Origin: Chlorogloea purpurea SAG 13.99
GTDB lineage: Bacteria > Cyanobacteriota > Cyanobacteriia > Cyanobacteriales > Microcystaceae
Length of the DNA: 64,000 nucleotides
Reading direction: 5' to 3'
Assembly (NCBI GenBank): GCA_016903695.1
Contig: JADQBB010000017.1
Location: 16,457-80,456, forward strand
Position numbers and translations under genes: made by a program. A model generated the notes under the pieces. The model ran no database searches, was not told the origin of the DNA, and saw only the letters and a program-made list of their open reading frames with translations. Positions 35,739-45,867 of this stretch are shown piece by piece (the first letter of the stretch is position 1; every line of letters begins with the position of its first letter).

Positions 35739-36968
35739 ATGCTTTTATCTATTATTTTCCAAGGTCGTATTATAAATACCGAACTTAGCTTGTATGCTAC
35801 TTTAATTTATCCCATAATTCAAATTAAAAAGATATATAATCGTCTTTATTTATTGATTATTAGACTATTATGGAATGAGCTGTTTTTCGGAAAAAAAAGA
35901 GTAGAAAATAATGGCTTGACTGCTTTGCTGTTTATTGTTTTTTTATTATTAGGAGTTATCCTGTACCAAATTAAGAATTATGTTCCTTACTTAATACTAA
36001 TTTTCTTCGGTTTGTTCTATTGTGATTACTTGAAGGCAACAAGAAGCTACATTAATAACAAGCTATTTACTAAGTCATTATTAAAAGAGGTTGACGATGG
36101 TGAAATAGAGTTTCAAACTAATCTGAGAGCTAATAAATATCTAAATTTTCGATTTAATTCCCAACAGGTAGATAAACTTATGATTAAACGTCAACTGCTT
36201 CACGGGGGAGCTTTTGAAACTTATCTGGGCAAAATTTGGCAACTGGAACTTTTATTTATAGATGGCTCCCCATTAGTTATCCACGAAGATAGGCAATTAT
36301 TTAATTTGCTCCAAAAAGCTACCGCTCCTCAAAAATATTTCGAGAAAGATTTATTTTTTGCTAATGCTGATTCTGGAATTTTATCACCGGGAAATTCTGG
36401 GGCGATAGTTGGTCATAAGACTCTTAAAAAATGGCACATCAAAACTAAATGGCAATTGCGAAACAATTGGCTGTTACTTAAAAAAATAATTCAAATATCT
36501 GGTTTTTACCTATTTATAGTCGTCATGACTGAAGTTTTAATTATCTTCGGTCAAATAGTAACATCCATATTTGGGTCTTTTTATAATACGAACGGGGAAA
36601 CTGTGATCGATCTCTCCCAATTATTCACGGCCCCGTTTGCCAATTGGAACGGTTTCACCTATCTCAATCTGAGCCTCGCTATCTTATTCATGATCTATCA
36701 GGGATGGCAAATGAGCCGGGATAAACATATATATATCGATCGCTATTACTTAAAATATTTCATAGACAATCATAAAATAGACCAAATTAGTACCCCCAGT
36801 ATCGATAATGTATTATTAATAGTCGAACCGGAACTGGAAATAGTGATTTTAGGAAATCAAAAAACATTACTCGTCGGTAATTTTCAAGAATTAGCCGATG
36901 CTCTGGCCCTACTACAACAAATTCAACTGGGGCTAAAACAATTTCAACCCGCAACCGACGTAGAATAA
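35739..36968 (+). CDS. Membrane protein of unknown function, 409 aa
   Basis: Not recognised. Predicted membrane helices near residues 60-100 (two close helices, LTALLFIVFLLLGVILY and YLILIFFGLFYCDYL), about 255-285 (ISGFYLFIVVMTEVLIIFG) and about 310-330 (FTYLNLSLAILFMIYQGW). A soluble region of about 150 residues separates the pairs, and a C-terminal cytosolic domain (about 335-409) ends the protein. The DNA is clearly more A/T-rich than its neighbours over 35.72-36.60 kb, which may point to transfer or relaxed selection. It follows the diguanylate cyclase by 15 bases and precedes map by about 55. Confidence 0.6.
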   Translation: MLLSIIFQGRIINTELSLYATLIYPIIQIKKIYNRLYLLIIRLLWNELFFGKKRVENNGLTALLFIVFLLLGVILYQIKNYVPYLILIFFGLFYCDYLKATRSYINNKLFTKSLLKEVDDGEIEFQTNLRANKYLNFRFNSQQVDKLMIKRQLLHGGAFETYLGKIWQLELLFIDGSPLVIHEDRQLFNLLQKATAPQKYFEKDLFFANADSGILSPGNSGAIVGHKTLKKWHIKTKWQLRNNWLLLKKIIQISGFYLFIVVMTEVLIIFGQIVTSIFGSFYNTNGETVIDLSQLFTAPFANWNGFTYLNLSLAILFMIYQGWQMSRDKHIYIDRYYLKYFIDNHKIDQISTPSIDNVLLIVEPELEIVILGNQKTLLVGNFQELADALALLQQIQLGLKQFQPATDVE

Positions 36969-37022
36969 TAAGAAAAGAATTTGCTACTATTAAAGTTGAA
37001 CGAAATCGGTTATAAAGTTGGC

Positions 37023-37781
37023 ATGGGTAACGATACTATCACCTTATTATCATCACGGGAAATTGAAAAAATGCGTCGGGCGGGAAGACTAGCCGCAGAA
37101 CTTTTAGATTATTTAGCGCCCCTAGTACGTCCCGGCGTCAGTACATTGGAACTCAATGACGAAGCGGAGAGATGGACGCAAAAGCAGGGGGCGAAAAGCG
37201 CCCCCCTCGGTTATCACGGATTTCCCAAGTCGATCTGCACCAGTATTAATGAGGTTATCTGTCACGGTATCCCTAGCGCGCATCAGATTCTAAGGGAGGG
37301 GGATATTATCAACATCGATGTCACCCCTATCTTAGATGGCTACTACGGCGATAGCTCGCGAACTTTTTTTGTCGGGACGCCTTCCCCAATAGCGAAAAAG
37401 TTAGTAGAAGTGACGGAAGAATGTTTGAAACGAGGGATAGAAGCGGTTAAGCCAGGCGGCAAAATCGGTGATATAGGCGCGGCTATCCAAGAATACGCTG
37501 AGTCAGAAGGGTTTTCCGTGGTGAGGGATTTCGTGGGTCACGGTATCAGTAATGTTTTTCATAGCGCTCCACAAATACCTCACTACGGTATCAAAGGAAA
37601 AGGCAAACGCATACGCCCCGGTATGGTGTTTACGATCGAACCGATGATCAATCAAGGTACTTGGGAAGCGGTCGTCTTAGAAGATGGTTGGACGGCCGTC
37701 ACCAAAGACGGTAAACTCTCGGCACAGTTCGAGCATACGATCGCCGTCACGGAAACCGGCGTAGAAATTCTAACCCTTTAA
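37023..37781 (+). CDS. map: Methionine aminopeptidase, type I
   Basis: Removes the initiator methionine from new proteins. The pita-bread fold metal ligands are visible: His in GYHGFPKSICTSINEVICHGIP, Asp in INIDVTPILDGYYGDSSRTF (two ligands), His in FVGHGISNVFH, Glu in FTIEPM and Glu in SAQFEHTIAVT. About 252 residues, no zinc-finger extension. The frame starts at 36981, but ATG 37023 (MGNDTITLLSSREIEKMR) fits the family. It converges on a small secreted protein 14 bases away. Confidence 0.95.
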   Translation: MGNDTITLLSSREIEKMRRAGRLAAELLDYLAPLVRPGVSTLELNDEAERWTQKQGAKSAPLGYHGFPKSICTSINEVICHGIPSAHQILREGDIINIDVTPILDGYYGDSSRTFFVGTPSPIAKKLVEVTEECLKRGIEAVKPGGKIGDIGAAIQEYAESEGFSVVRDFVGHGISNVFHSAPQIPHYGIKGKGKRIRPGMVFTIEPMINQGTWEAVVLEDGWTAVTKDGKLSAQFEHTIAVTETGVEILTL

Positions 37782-37795
37782 GCCCACGGTAGCTT

Positions 37796-38188
37796 CTAAC
37801 GGCCCGGGCTGAGATAATCGGGATTTTCCGAGAGAGAACTACTAAAAGGATTTTCTAAATCTCTAGTGCGAATCAACGGCCCAGAGGTTTGCTGTTGCAT
37901 CACATCCCGATAAACCGTATTAACTAACTGTGAGTCCCGGCTGACCATATTATCAAAAAACGAACCCATCGGGAAAGTGCGCCAACCGAAAATATTGTTA
38001 GCTTGGCCCGACAGGCTACCGAGTTCGTAAAACCTACCGGTATTGTTGTTAAAAGCGCGGTTGAATAGTTCGGGAATATTGGACACATTGGGAGCGAAGA
38101 CTGTTTCTCTCGTTTGCGCGTTAGCCGAATTAATGGCACCGAGACTCATAGTGCAGCCTAGTAGTAAAGATGTTAGTACCGATCGCAT
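37796..38188 (-). CDS. Small exported protein, 130 aa, unknown function
   Basis: The signal peptide is clear (MRSVLTSLLLGCTMSLGAIN then SANA, cleaved near residue 24). The mature part of about 105 residues is polar, rich in Asn/Phe/Arg, with GRFYELGSLSGQANNIFGWR and a C-terminal ENPDYLSPGR. No cysteine in the mature part and no repeat. It resembles the small periplasmic proteins common in cyanobacteria but I know no function. Divergent from pyrE by 74 bases. Confidence 0.7.
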   Translation of the reverse strand: MRSVLTSLLLGCTMSLGAINSANAQTRETVFAPNVSNIPELFNRAFNNNTGRFYELGSLSGQANNIFGWRTFPMGSFFDNMVSRDSQLVNTVYRDVMQQQTSGPLIRTRDLENPFSSSLSENPDYLSPGR

Positions 38189-38262
38189 AATAAATGATTG
38201 ATAAAAGCTGATATGCTAACCTTACAATAGGTTTTAGGTTTTTGGCTAGATTGTAACAGAAA

Positions 38263-38859
38263 ATGGCTAATTTTTCCCCCGTCAACGCTTCACAAGAACA
38301 GTTAAAAGTATATCTTCTCGATTTACTGGTTCGTTACGCTTATAAAGAAGGGGAATTCACCCTCTCCTCCGGTCAAAGCAGTACCTACTATATCAACGGT
38401 AAACAGGTGACATTAACGGCCGAGGGTTCACTGGTCATCGGGCGCTTAATCTTGGCAAGGCTGCCCGAAAAAACCGGGGCTGTGGCGGGATTAACTTTAG
38501 GGGCAGACCCCATAGTTACGGCGGTAAGTGTAGTATCCGCTTACGAAGGCCGTCCCCTTCCCGCTTTAATCGTGCGCAAAGAAGCGAAGGGCCACGGTAC
38601 GGGGGCTTATATCGAGGGGCCGGGTTTAACTCCCGATACCGAGGTAGTCGTATTAGAAGACGTGGTGACGACGGGAAAATCAGCGATGTTAGCCGTGGAA
38701 AGACTGCGGGGTGCGGGGTATAAAGTCGATCGGATCATAGCGATCGTGGATAGAGAACAAGGCGGTCAAGAATTCTATCAATCCCAGGGACTTATATTTG
38801 AATCCCTGTTCACTATCAGGGATTTACAAACTGCCTACAAGGAAATGCGGCCGAAATAA
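38263..38859 (+). CDS. pyrE: Orotate phosphoribosyltransferase
   Basis: Fifth step of pyrimidine synthesis: orotate plus PRPP to OMP. The PRPP-binding motif is VVVLEDVVTTGKSAMLAVE; also GEFTLSSGQSSTYYINGKQ and LTLGADPIVTAV at the substrate site, and VRKEAKGHGTG as the flexible catalytic loop. 198 residues, normal. Convergent with the protease gene, with a shared terminator-like hairpin between. Confidence 0.95.
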   Translation: MANFSPVNASQEQLKVYLLDLLVRYAYKEGEFTLSSGQSSTYYINGKQVTLTAEGSLVIGRLILARLPEKTGAVAGLTLGADPIVTAVSVVSAYEGRPLPALIVRKEAKGHGTGAYIEGPGLTPDTEVVVLEDVVTTGKSAMLAVERLRGAGYKVDRIIAIVDREQGGQEFYQSQGLIFESLFTIRDLQTAYKEMRPK

Positions 38860-38878
38860 AGTCAACCTTTACCTCTAG

Positions 38879-38912
38879 GGGAAGATAAATTTTGATTGTC
38901 ATCCATCTTCCC
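38879..38912. terminator. Hairpin between convergent pyrE and protease genes
   Basis: GGGAAGAT (38879-38886) and ATCTTCCC (38905-38912) are perfect complements with an 18-base loop, in the 61-base gap between two gene ends. A bidirectional terminator is the simplest reading. Confidence 0.55.
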
Positions 38913-38920
38913 TTCATCGT

Positions 38921-41563
38921 TTAAACAACTAAGAAATCAGCCGGGATTAAAACAGGCAGATTACTCAAAGTAGCCAATTGAATCGGATTGGCAACGGTGT
39001 TACTACCATCGGCATCGAAGAATAAAGCCCCGTTAGTAGTGTTGTAGATCAGACGTTGATCCGTAGAATTAGCTGAAGTCACGCCCGAACCAGAGAGGAA
39101 AGCGGATGGGGCTAAAGTACCAATTAACAGACCCGTGAATCCAGAAGCCGAAAGACGGATAGTGTCATCTACGACTCTGAAATCGGTGAACAAGTCAACG
39201 CCTTGAGACGGGGTGGTAAACACGAAGAAATCTTTACCGGTGCCGCCGGTGAGAGTATCGATTCCGACACTGCCAATAAGGCTATCGTTGCCGATACCAC
39301 CGTTGAGTACGTCATTACCTGCCAATCCGTAGAGGGAATCATTGCCCGCACCGCCGTCAAGAGAATCATTGGCACTAGTACCGATAACATTATCATTGCC
39401 GTCGGTGATAGTGCCCGTTACCGCGGTCGTCGTGCCCAAGGTGTAATTAGCAGAAGTGGCTAAAGTCAAGGTAATAGTTTCATCGGCTTCTACAATATTG
39501 TCAGCAAAAGGATCGACGTTGAGGGTGGCAGTAGCTGCATCGGGGGCAAAAACTAGCGAAGTCGGGATCGTTCCATAATCCGCGCCCATAGTTGCGGTGC
39601 CGCCGATCGTATAATTGATCACGAGGGGGTCAACCGTACTCCCGGTGCGGGTAAAGGTATAAACCAGGTTTAAACTTCCGTCTTCTTGCACCCTGGTACG
39701 CGTTCCGGTCAGGGTAATACTGGGCAGCGTTACATCATCATCGGTGATAGTGCCCGTCACCGCGGTCGTCGTGCCCACTGTATAACCTGTGCCTGCGGCT
39801 AGGGTCAGGGCTATGGTTTCATTGGTTTCTACCGTGGCATCTGCGGTGGGGTCTACCGTCACCGTGGCGGTGCTGGCCCCTGTGGCGAATGTGACCGCGG
39901 TGGCGATACTGGCGTAATCCGTGCCGTTGGTCGCTGTGCCGCCGACGGTGTAGTTCACCGTCAGGGCACTGGTGAGCGCGCCGGTGCGGGTGAATGTGTA
40001 TATCAGGTTAGCGCTCCCGTCTTCGGTGACAGATGCGGGCGATACGGATAGGGTGATACTGGGTAAAGTGACCCCCCCGTAAACTATATTGATCTGTGAG
40101 CCAGCGTAGTAGTTTTTAACCGTCACCGAACCATTAGCACCCAGCCCGATCACCAGGTCATTACCCACCTGCGTCCGAGTAACCCCAGTTGATGTGTACC
40201 CCGCCAGACTCAACGTGTCGGCACTATTAGTGTTCCAAAGAACATCCGCACCCACTGCCCGCCCGGTGGTATAACCTCCGAACGTGTTCGCTGCCGAGTT
40301 AGCGTATATAGTATCGGCACTGACGGAGTTGACTAGATTCTCGATCGTTACGCCGTAACCTAGAGATGTGCCCCAGTCGAAGTAAGTGGTGGTAATATCT
40401 TGTTGGGTAACGTTATAGTCATAGAACTGTACTTGGTACTGGTAAGCCGCGTTAGTAGTTAACCACCCCCCCTCGTTTATATCTAAGCGATAACCGCCAC
40501 TGTTGGCCGCTAAAGTGGAAAAGTCGAGGGTGTCACTACCGCCCGTGTCCCAGATCAGTTGTTTTGTATTGGTAGGGGTGGTCAGGGGTGAAACACTGTT
40601 GACGGTAAATTGGTCGATACGAGAACTGAAGACATAAGTTGTATTTCCCGCTTCTTTGGCTTTGGTTCCGTATAATTGCTGTAAAGCAGCCAAGTCATAA
40701 GCCATCAGCGTACCTGCCGAGTTACCAGTGAAACGGTAGCTCATCACACTGTTAGATGTATTATCCTCTATGGTCGGTAGGGCGGGTGTCTCATGGGGGT
40801 GTTTCAGCCCTAACCCGTGACCGGTTTCGTGAATCAAGGTCATGTAACCGTGATTGCCCGCGGGCATTTCAAAACCGTTAGTGTCGATCGTATTTTGATA
40901 ATTGGGGTTGAGATGAACATCTCCTCCAAGGGGATCGGTGGTGGGATAATAACAATAGGCGTACCCCGGAGCGTTGGATAGCATATATCGCAGCGTTCCA
41001 TAGGTTGAGGCGGTTTCCGTTACTTCTTGGAAGGTGATATTAATTACCGAACCCAACCAAGCTAGGGCGTTTCTAACGTTGGTTTTAACGGCGTTGCTAA
41101 CTTCTTTGACTCCCGTTTCACTTCCGTAATAAGAGCCGTTGAAGACACTATCTTTGTAGAAACTATAGGTGAGGATTCTGGAAGAGGGTAGCGTCCAAGT
41201 ATACCCTGATAGTAAAGCGTTAATCCGATCTTGACTTAATCCATTCGCTTTGATCGGGCCCGCCGCGTTAATTTTTGTCGATAAGAGGGACAGTTTTCGA
41301 TCGATCCCGTAATCGTTATCCGGTGTCAATATCTTGGGAATTACCCTAACTTCATCGGTCTTGGTATTATCACTTAAAATCTGAGCGCTACTGTTATTTG
41401 TCTTAGTTATTATTACTATGTCTGCGTTTTCATAACTAGTAATTTCACCTAAGTTATTGGTACTACTACCTTTTTTTTCGTGAAATCCGTCTAATCCTAG
41501 AAACAAATCTTCGCCCGTCTTCGGCGTAAGATCGCCATTATCGTTCCCACTAAAGGTTATCAT
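38921..41563 (-). CDS. Serralysin-like RTX metalloprotease with Calx-beta domains
   Basis: Large secreted zinc protease of 880 residues. The metal site [11 protein letters not shown] (residues 245-255) and Met-turn NSVMSYRF (Met274) place it in the M10B serralysin group. A beta-rich region follows, then two Calx-beta domains (about 495-610 and 612-725, each with an Asp-rich turn) and RTX-type calcium repeats near the C-terminus ([30 protein letters not shown], about 740-800). It has no Sec signal peptide, as expected for type I secretion; no type I exporter is in the window. The two Calx-beta coding units share a nearly identical 37-base stretch, so duplication is recent or conversion is active. 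Target unknown. Confidence 0.88.
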   Translation of the reverse strand: MITFSGNDNGDLTPKTGEDLFLGLDGFHEKKGSSTNNLGEITSYENADIVIITKTNNSSAQILSDNTKTDEVRVIPKILTPDNDYGIDRKLSLLSTKINAAGPIKANGLSQDRINALLSGYTWTLPSSRILTYSFYKDSVFNGSYYGSETGVKEVSNAVKTNVRNALAWLGSVINITFQEVTETASTYGTLRYMLSNAPGYAYCYYPTTDPLGGDVHLNPNYQNTIDTNGFEMPAGNHGYMTLIHETGHGLGLKHPHETPALPTIEDNTSNSVMSYRFTGNSAGTLMAYDLAALQQLYGTKAKEAGNTTYVFSSRIDQFTVNSVSPLTTPTNTKQLIWDTGGSDTLDFSTLAANSGGYRLDINEGGWLTTNAAYQYQVQFYDYNVTQQDITTTYFDWGTSLGYGVTIENLVNSVSADTIYANSAANTFGGYTTGRAVGADVLWNTNSADTLSLAGYTSTGVTRTQVGNDLVIGLGANGSVTVKNYYAGSQINIVYGGVTLPSITLSVSPASVTEDGSANLIYTFTRTGALTSALTVNYTVGGTATNGTDYASIATAVTFATGASTATVTVDPTADATVETNETIALTLAAGTGYTVGTTTAVTGTITDDDVTLPSITLTGTRTRVQEDGSLNLVYTFTRTGSTVDPLVINYTIGGTATMGADYGTIPTSLVFAPDAATATLNVDPFADNIVEADETITLTLATSANYTLGTTTAVTGTITDGNDNVIGTSANDSLDGGAGNDSLYGLAGNDVLNGGIGNDSLIGSVGIDTLTGGTGKDFFVFTTPSQGVDLFTDFRVVDDTIRLSASGFTGLLIGTLAPSAFLSGSGVTSANSTDQRLIYNTTNGALFFDADGSNTVANPIQLATLSNLPVLIPADFLVV
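39402..39777 (-). repeat. Duplicated Calx-beta segment inside the protease gene
   Basis: A 37-base stretch at 39402-39438 recurs at 39741-39777 with one mismatch. The offset is 339 bases, exactly 113 codons, one Calx-beta unit. Surrounding sequence in the two units is more divergent, consistent with an in-frame domain duplication. Confidence 0.8.
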
Positions 41564-41790
41564 GATCTTTAGTCCTGTATAGTGTATGAGTTTATTTATA
41601 TTTAGGTTAGGTAATTATTCCGACAAGTCAGGTACATTATTTTGAACGTACCTTTAAAAAAAAACTAAGTTGTTTTTCTCACAACTATTTTTATTATTTT
41701 TCTTGGCTCTATATTAACAACAATACTTAGCTTTAATAAAATAATTTATATATTTCTTTATAAACAATAATAATTAATAATTGCTTAAGA

Positions 41791-41819
41791 GTGGGAGGTG
41801 AATAATGACCATCTCCCAC
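41791..41819 (-). terminator. Terminator downstream of aroF
   Basis: GTGGGAGGTG (41791-41800) and CATCTCCCAC (41810-41819) form a 10-bp stem with one G-U pair and a 9-base loop, 10 bases after the aroF stop on the minus strand. The rest of the 266-base gap up to the protease start is A/T-rich with no gene seen; it should hold the protease promoter. Confidence 0.7.
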
Positions 41820-41829
41820 GATCGAAAGC

Positions 41830-42885
41830 TTAAACGGTTACGGGTATTTGCGGCCAACGACCGATCGCTTTACCCACCACCGCCAACTCTTGCACCAAGC
41901 GATCGAATCTTTCCGGTGTGAGGGATTGGGGGCCATCGGAGAGGGCTTTAGCAGGATTAGGATGGACTTCGATCATCAACGAATCAGCGCCCGCCGCCAG
42001 AGAAGCCATCGCCATCGTCGGCACGTACTCGGATTTACCAGTGCCGTGACTGGGGTCGATCATGATCGGTAGATGGGTTAGGGTTCTCAGTACCGGGATG
42101 CAGGATAGATCCAAGGTATTGCGGGTGTACTTACTATCGAAGGTGCGGATACCCCTTTCACAGAGGATAACGTTGGGATTACCGGCGGCGAGAACGTATT
42201 CTGCAGCCATCAGCCAATCTTCAATAGTAGCAGCCATACCCCGTTTTAAAAGAACGGGTTTAGGTTGAGCGCCGACTTTCTTCAATAGGGAAAAATTCTG
42301 CATATTGCGAGCGCCTACTTGGATCACGTCAGCCACTTCACAGATTTTGTCTAGATCTGCCGCGTCCATAACTTCGGTGATAATTCCCAATCCAGTCGCG
42401 GCACGGGCTGCGGCTAATAATTCTAAAGCGCTTTCGCCGTGACCTTGGAAAGCGTAGGGAGAGGTGCGGGGTTTATAAGCGCCGCCCCTTAAAAATTGAG
42501 CGCCCGCGGCTTTAACCCGCTTGGCAGTTTCCACGATCATCGCCTCGTTTTCCACGGAACAGGGGCCGGCGACAATATTAACAGGGTGATTCCTGCCGAT
42601 GAACACAGGGCCGTCAGGAGTTTTGACGATCACTTCGCTGTATTCGCCGTGACGGTATTCGAGACTAGCACGCTTGAAAGGTTGTTCGACTCGTAACACG
42701 GTTTCTATCCAGGGGCTAACTTCTTGGATCTGTAGGGGATCGAGATCGGCTGTTTCCCCCACTAATCCGATAACTACCTTATGTTTCCCAACGATTTTCT
42801 CGGGGGTTAACTCCCAACTGGTGAATTCGGCGTTGACTCTCTCGATTTCCTGTTCGGGTGTACCCACTTTCATGACGACAATCAT
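41830..42885 (-). CDS. aroF: 3-deoxy-7-phosphoheptulonate (DAHP) synthase
   Basis: First shikimate-pathway step: PEP plus erythrose-4-phosphate to DAHP. Type I beta form with an N-terminal ferredoxin-like regulatory domain (MKVGTPEQEIERVNAEF, about 1-75) and a TIM barrel (from VNIVAGPCSVENEAMI). Active-site marks include GGAYKPRTSPYAFQG, PVLLKRGMAATIEDW, NVILCERGIRTF and PIMIDPSHGTGKSEYV. The frame opens at 42981, but ATG 42885 has AAGGA 7 bases upstream and yields 351 residues. It is last in the tic20-yvcK-rpsO-pam68-aroF string and is followed by a terminator. Confidence 0.95.
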   Translation of the reverse strand: MIVVMKVGTPEQEIERVNAEFTSWELTPEKIVGKHKVVIGLVGETADLDPLQIQEVSPWIETVLRVEQPFKRASLEYRHGEYSEVIVKTPDGPVFIGRNHPVNIVAGPCSVENEAMIVETAKRVKAAGAQFLRGGAYKPRTSPYAFQGHGESALELLAAARAATGLGIITEVMDAADLDKICEVADVIQVGARNMQNFSLLKKVGAQPKPVLLKRGMAATIEDWLMAAEYVLAAGNPNVILCERGIRTFDSKYTRNTLDLSCIPVLRTLTHLPIMIDPSHGTGKSEYVPTMAMASLAAGADSLMIEVHPNPAKALSDGPQSLTPERFDRLVQELAVVGKAIGRWPQIPVTV

Positions 42886-42907
42886 GGCTTTTTCCTTGTC
42901 AATGTGA

Positions 42908-43363
42908 TTAATTTTCTTCTGTTGATTTTTTGCCAGAACGCCAGGCGGCGATCGTTTGCCGGAAATTGACTTTAAACTCATCCCATCCTAGCCAACTTCC
43001 GACGCGATCTTCATCCCAAGATGCGGAAAATATTCCGTAACTCAATCCGAGAAAACCCAGTCCGAATAGGCTCAAACTCGCTCCTAGTACCACGAATGGC
43101 GGTAAATCCACCCATTCTTGGCTCACCACCCAATAAAAAACGAAGAATGAGGTTATGCCTAACCCGGTGGGTAGGCCACAGAATACGGCCATTCTGCGCG
43201 CCATCCTTGCGCTGACGGCTTGCGGTATGGCTTTCAAACTCCTTTCTGAAAGTTCTTCCTCTCGTTGGGCTTCTACCGGAGTTACCGGGGCAGCTTTCGG
43301 CGTTTTTTTCCCCTTTTGACGTGGTTCAAATGGTAAACGCTCTTTTTTTGATTCAGACGGCAT
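42908..43363 (-). CDS. PAM68-like photosystem II assembly protein
   Basis: Thylakoid membrane protein related to plant PAM68, which helps insert chlorophyll into CP47 during photosystem II assembly. The N-terminal half is basic and Pro/Lys-rich. Two membrane helices follow (about 60-80, GLPTGLGITSFFVFYWVVS, and about 90-110, FVVLGASLSLFGLGFLGLSY). The conserved FSASWDEDRVGSWLG motif is near the C-terminus. 151 residues. It lies 23 bases after rpsO, a pairing often seen in cyanobacteria. Confidence 0.88.
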   Translation of the reverse strand: MPSESKKERLPFEPRQKGKKTPKAAPVTPVEAQREEELSERSLKAIPQAVSARMARRMAVFCGLPTGLGITSFFVFYWVVSQEWVDLPPFVVLGASLSLFGLGFLGLSYGIFSASWDEDRVGSWLGWDEFKVNFRQTIAAWRSGKKSTEEN

Positions 43364-43386
43364 ATTTTTTTTTGCCCGATTAACGT

Positions 43387-43656
43387 CTAACGTCTAATAC
43401 CTAATCTAGCGATCAATGCTTGATAACGCCCTTGGTCTTTCTCTTGGATATACTTTAATAGTCCCCGACGACGACCGATCATCTGTAGTAGTCCTCTTCT
43501 AGAGGCGTGGTCTTTGGGGTTGGCTTGTAAGTGACCGGTTAATTGGTTGATTCTCTCGGTAAGGATAGCTACCTGTAAATCCGCCGAACCGGTATCGGTT
43601 TCGTGGTTTTGGTATTGGGTGATCAGTTCCTGTTTTTTGCTCTGTGTTAAAGTCAT
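43387..43656 (-). CDS. rpsO: 30S ribosomal protein S15
   Basis: Small-subunit protein that binds 16S rRNA early in assembly. 89 residues. It contains the signature TGSADLQVAILTERINQLTGHL and the C-terminal RRGLLQMIGRRRGLLKYIQ. Its ATG at 43656 lies about 50 bases after yvcK. Autoregulation through its own leader is known for other bacteria, but no such structure is obvious here. Confidence 0.97.
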   Translation of the reverse strand: MTLTQSKKQELITQYQNHETDTGSADLQVAILTERINQLTGHLQANPKDHASRRGLLQMIGRRRGLLKYIQEKDQGRYQALIARLGIRR

Positions 43657-43707
43657 TGAACCAGACGATTGATTATAAATACTGCAATCTACAATCTTAC
43701 CATTTTT

Positions 43708-45069
43708 TTACTTCTTGGTATACCAGCGCCAGAGAACGCGGGATAATCTTTGGGGGTCGTGTTTTACTTGTGCGGTGTTTTCGTCTTCGGTCATGATATT
43801 CGCCAATACCACCCGACAACCTAATTTATCGATCTCTTCTCTGTCTAGATAAACCGGGTGAGAGTTTTCTTCGGCGTATTTTTTTAAAGCCAGGGGAGAG
43901 GGGGAGATTTTTTGAGCTAATACCGCGTCGAAAATTCGCCTCTCGCAAACTCGATCGAGCGCTTTGATATGGTCGGCTACCGTATAACCATCGGTTTCGC
44001 CTGGCTGGGTCATGATATTACAAATATATATTCTCGGAACTCCGGCTTTAGCGATCGCCTCCCGGATTTCCTTGACGAGTAAATTGGGGATAACGCTAGT
44101 GTAGAGACTACCGGGGCCGATGATAATATAATCTGCTTCTTCGATCGCTTTTATGGCTGCTGGTACTGCCGGGGGGTTAGCCGGGTAACAGCCGATATAT
44201 TTAATCTTGCCGTTTGCCTCGGAAATGCTCGATTCCCCCTCGATCAAACGACCATCTTCTAATTGGGCCCAGAGGGATACATCGGCGAGGGTAGCCGGGA
44301 AAACTTTCCCGCGAATAGCTAGAACTTTGGAACTCGCAGAGATAGCCTGTTCTAAATCGCCGGTGATGTCCGTCATCGCGGTGAGAAAGAGATTACCGAA
44401 ACTGTGCCCCGATAAACCATCTCCCGCCTGGAAACGGTATTGAAATAACTCGGTTAATAATTTTTCTTCGTCGGCGAGAGCGGCTATACAGTTACGAATA
44501 TCACCGGGAGGTAAAACGCCGATCTCTCTCCTCAATCGCCCGGATGAGCCGCCATCATCGGCTACGGTGACTATGGCGGTGATGTTGGAACTATATTGCT
44601 TTAAACCACGCAAAAGAGTCGATAAACCTGTACCACCCCCGATGGCGACTATTTTTGGCCCGCGATGGAGGCGACGGTGGGCGCGAATGCGATCGACCAA
44701 TTCTTCTGACCCTTCCGGTTGTAAAGCTTCGCTGATGGTTTCCACAGTGCGACTTTGACCCCAGAGTAAGAGAAAAATACCGGTGAAAACCGCTAAAGGG
44801 CCCGATATATAACTGGGTAGAATTTGGGCTAGGGTTTCTAATAGACCGGAGATCAATTCTAGTAAGCGGTTTACGGGGGTTAACTTGACCCACACGGCTA
44901 ACCCCAGTAAAGTTAGTAAAACACCGCCCAAGCTCATCAATAACCAGCGTTTAACGAATAAGCCTGGGGATAGCCATTTAAACCAGCTATTGACTCGTTT
45001 AGGAGTTTTCTGACTCACATTTTCTACCTTAAGCTTACGGATAGCCTGCTTTAATGGACTGATAGACAT
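43708..45069 (-). CDS. yvcK: YvcK/CofD-like (UPF0052) membrane protein
   Basis: Family of GluD/YvcK nucleotide-sugar-binding factors needed for cell shape or central carbon balance. The N-terminal 120 residues add two to three membrane helices ([20 protein letters not shown] and [18 protein letters not shown]), a cyanobacterial feature. The CofD-like domain starts at about residue 140 with [17 protein letters not shown] and includes [26 protein letters not shown] and [15 protein letters not shown]. The frame opens at 45093, but ATG 45069 has GAGG upstream. Between tic20 and rpsO. Confidence 0.88.
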   Translation of the reverse strand: MSISPLKQAIRKLKVENVSQKTPKRVNSWFKWLSPGLFVKRWLLMSLGGVLLTLLGLAVWVKLTPVNRLLELISGLLETLAQILPSYISGPLAVFTGIFLLLWGQSRTVETISEALQPEGSEELVDRIRAHRRLHRGPKIVAIGGGTGLSTLLRGLKQYSSNITAIVTVADDGGSSGRLRREIGVLPPGDIRNCIAALADEEKLLTELFQYRFQAGDGLSGHSFGNLFLTAMTDITGDLEQAISASSKVLAIRGKVFPATLADVSLWAQLEDGRLIEGESSISEANGKIKYIGCYPANPPAVPAAIKAIEEADYIIIGPGSLYTSVIPNLLVKEIREAIAKAGVPRIYICNIMTQPGETDGYTVADHIKALDRVCERRIFDAVLAQKISPSPLALKKYAEENSHPVYLDREEIDKLGCRVVLANIMTEDENTAQVKHDPQRLSRVLWRWYTKK

Positions 45070-45106
45070 AATAGCCTCACACCGAAAGCACAATAGTTAG
45101 CTTCGA

Positions 45107-45589
45107 TTATCTGACTTGTGAGTAAGCCGCGTCGGAAATAGTGGGTATTTCCGCGTACTTGCCCAGAACCGATTGGAATATGGAGTAGAAACAACAGGCT
45201 AAAGCACCGAGGAAGACTACATTAAAAAGAGTCTCCAAAATTAAATTAGTTCCTAAGCCCTGCCCCAGTAATCCGATAACTAAACCCAGAAGATACAGGA
45301 GAATATCGATCAACAAAGCTTGCATCGTGTTAAAACGGATGAAGTTAGGCACACGGGAATTTCTCACCACCGCGAAGAATAGCACGAAGAAAATGATCAA
45401 ACTGCCAAAAGACCCCAACGAGCCATAGATAAAAGCGATCGGGCTGAGGATTAAAGCCAGAACTGCGCCCACGGCAGGAAATTGAGCGTATAAAAATTTG
45501 CCGAAAGGAAAGGCACTCAGGAGGGGTAGTAAATAAACCAAGGCCCCGAAAATCCTATCTTTTAGGTCAGTTGACCCGCGCCAAGTCAT
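45107..45589 (-). CDS. Tic20-family membrane protein
   Basis: Related to the chloroplast inner-envelope import component Tic20. Four hydrophobic helices (about 14-32, 40-65, 68-78 merging with a loop, 95-112, 120-145) and the family motif VPNFIRFNTMQALLIDI. 160 residues. In cyanobacteria the role is unsettled. It heads the string tic20-yvcK-rpsO-pam68-aroF, with about 37 bases before yvcK. Confidence 0.85.
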   Translation of the reverse strand: MTWRGSTDLKDRIFGALVYLLPLLSAFPFGKFLYAQFPAVGAVLALILSPIAFIYGSLGSFGSLIIFFVLFFAVVRNSRVPNFIRFNTMQALLIDILLYLLGLVIGLLGQGLGTNLILETLFNVVFLGALACCFYSIFQSVLGKYAEIPTISDAAYSQVR

Positions 45590-45669
45590 AATATATTTTG
45601 CTCCAGACTCATTAACTCAACTCTCAAGATAACGCAATCGAGTTCAGAAAAGTTGTGTCGTGACGGGTA

Positions 45670-45867
45670 CTAATGGATATTGGCGATGCGGAAACCCATC
45701 TTACACTCATATAGGGCGGGTTGTTCGGAGGCGGTTTTAGAGAGGGCGTGACCGCAACCTAATTTACCGTGATGCCAACGGGGTAGACCTTGATGGGTAG
45801 CCAAGAGGCAACCCTGACAAACTTGGTGAGTAGATAGAACCTGTTCTTCGGTTAATATAACTAACAT
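45670..45867 (-). CDS. Small Cys/His-containing protein, 65 aa
   Basis: Unknown function. The sequence has CQGCLLA, then GCGHALS and a later single Cys (YECKMGFRIANIH), with several His, so a small zinc- or cluster-binding fold is possible. The composition and start (ATG 45867) look coding, and no real gene overlaps it. Reads away from glyA across about 194 bases. Probably a lineage-conserved small protein. Confidence 0.6.
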   Translation of the reverse strand: MLVILTEEQVLSTHQVCQGCLLATHQGLPRWHHGKLGCGHALSKTASEQPALYECKMGFRIANIH

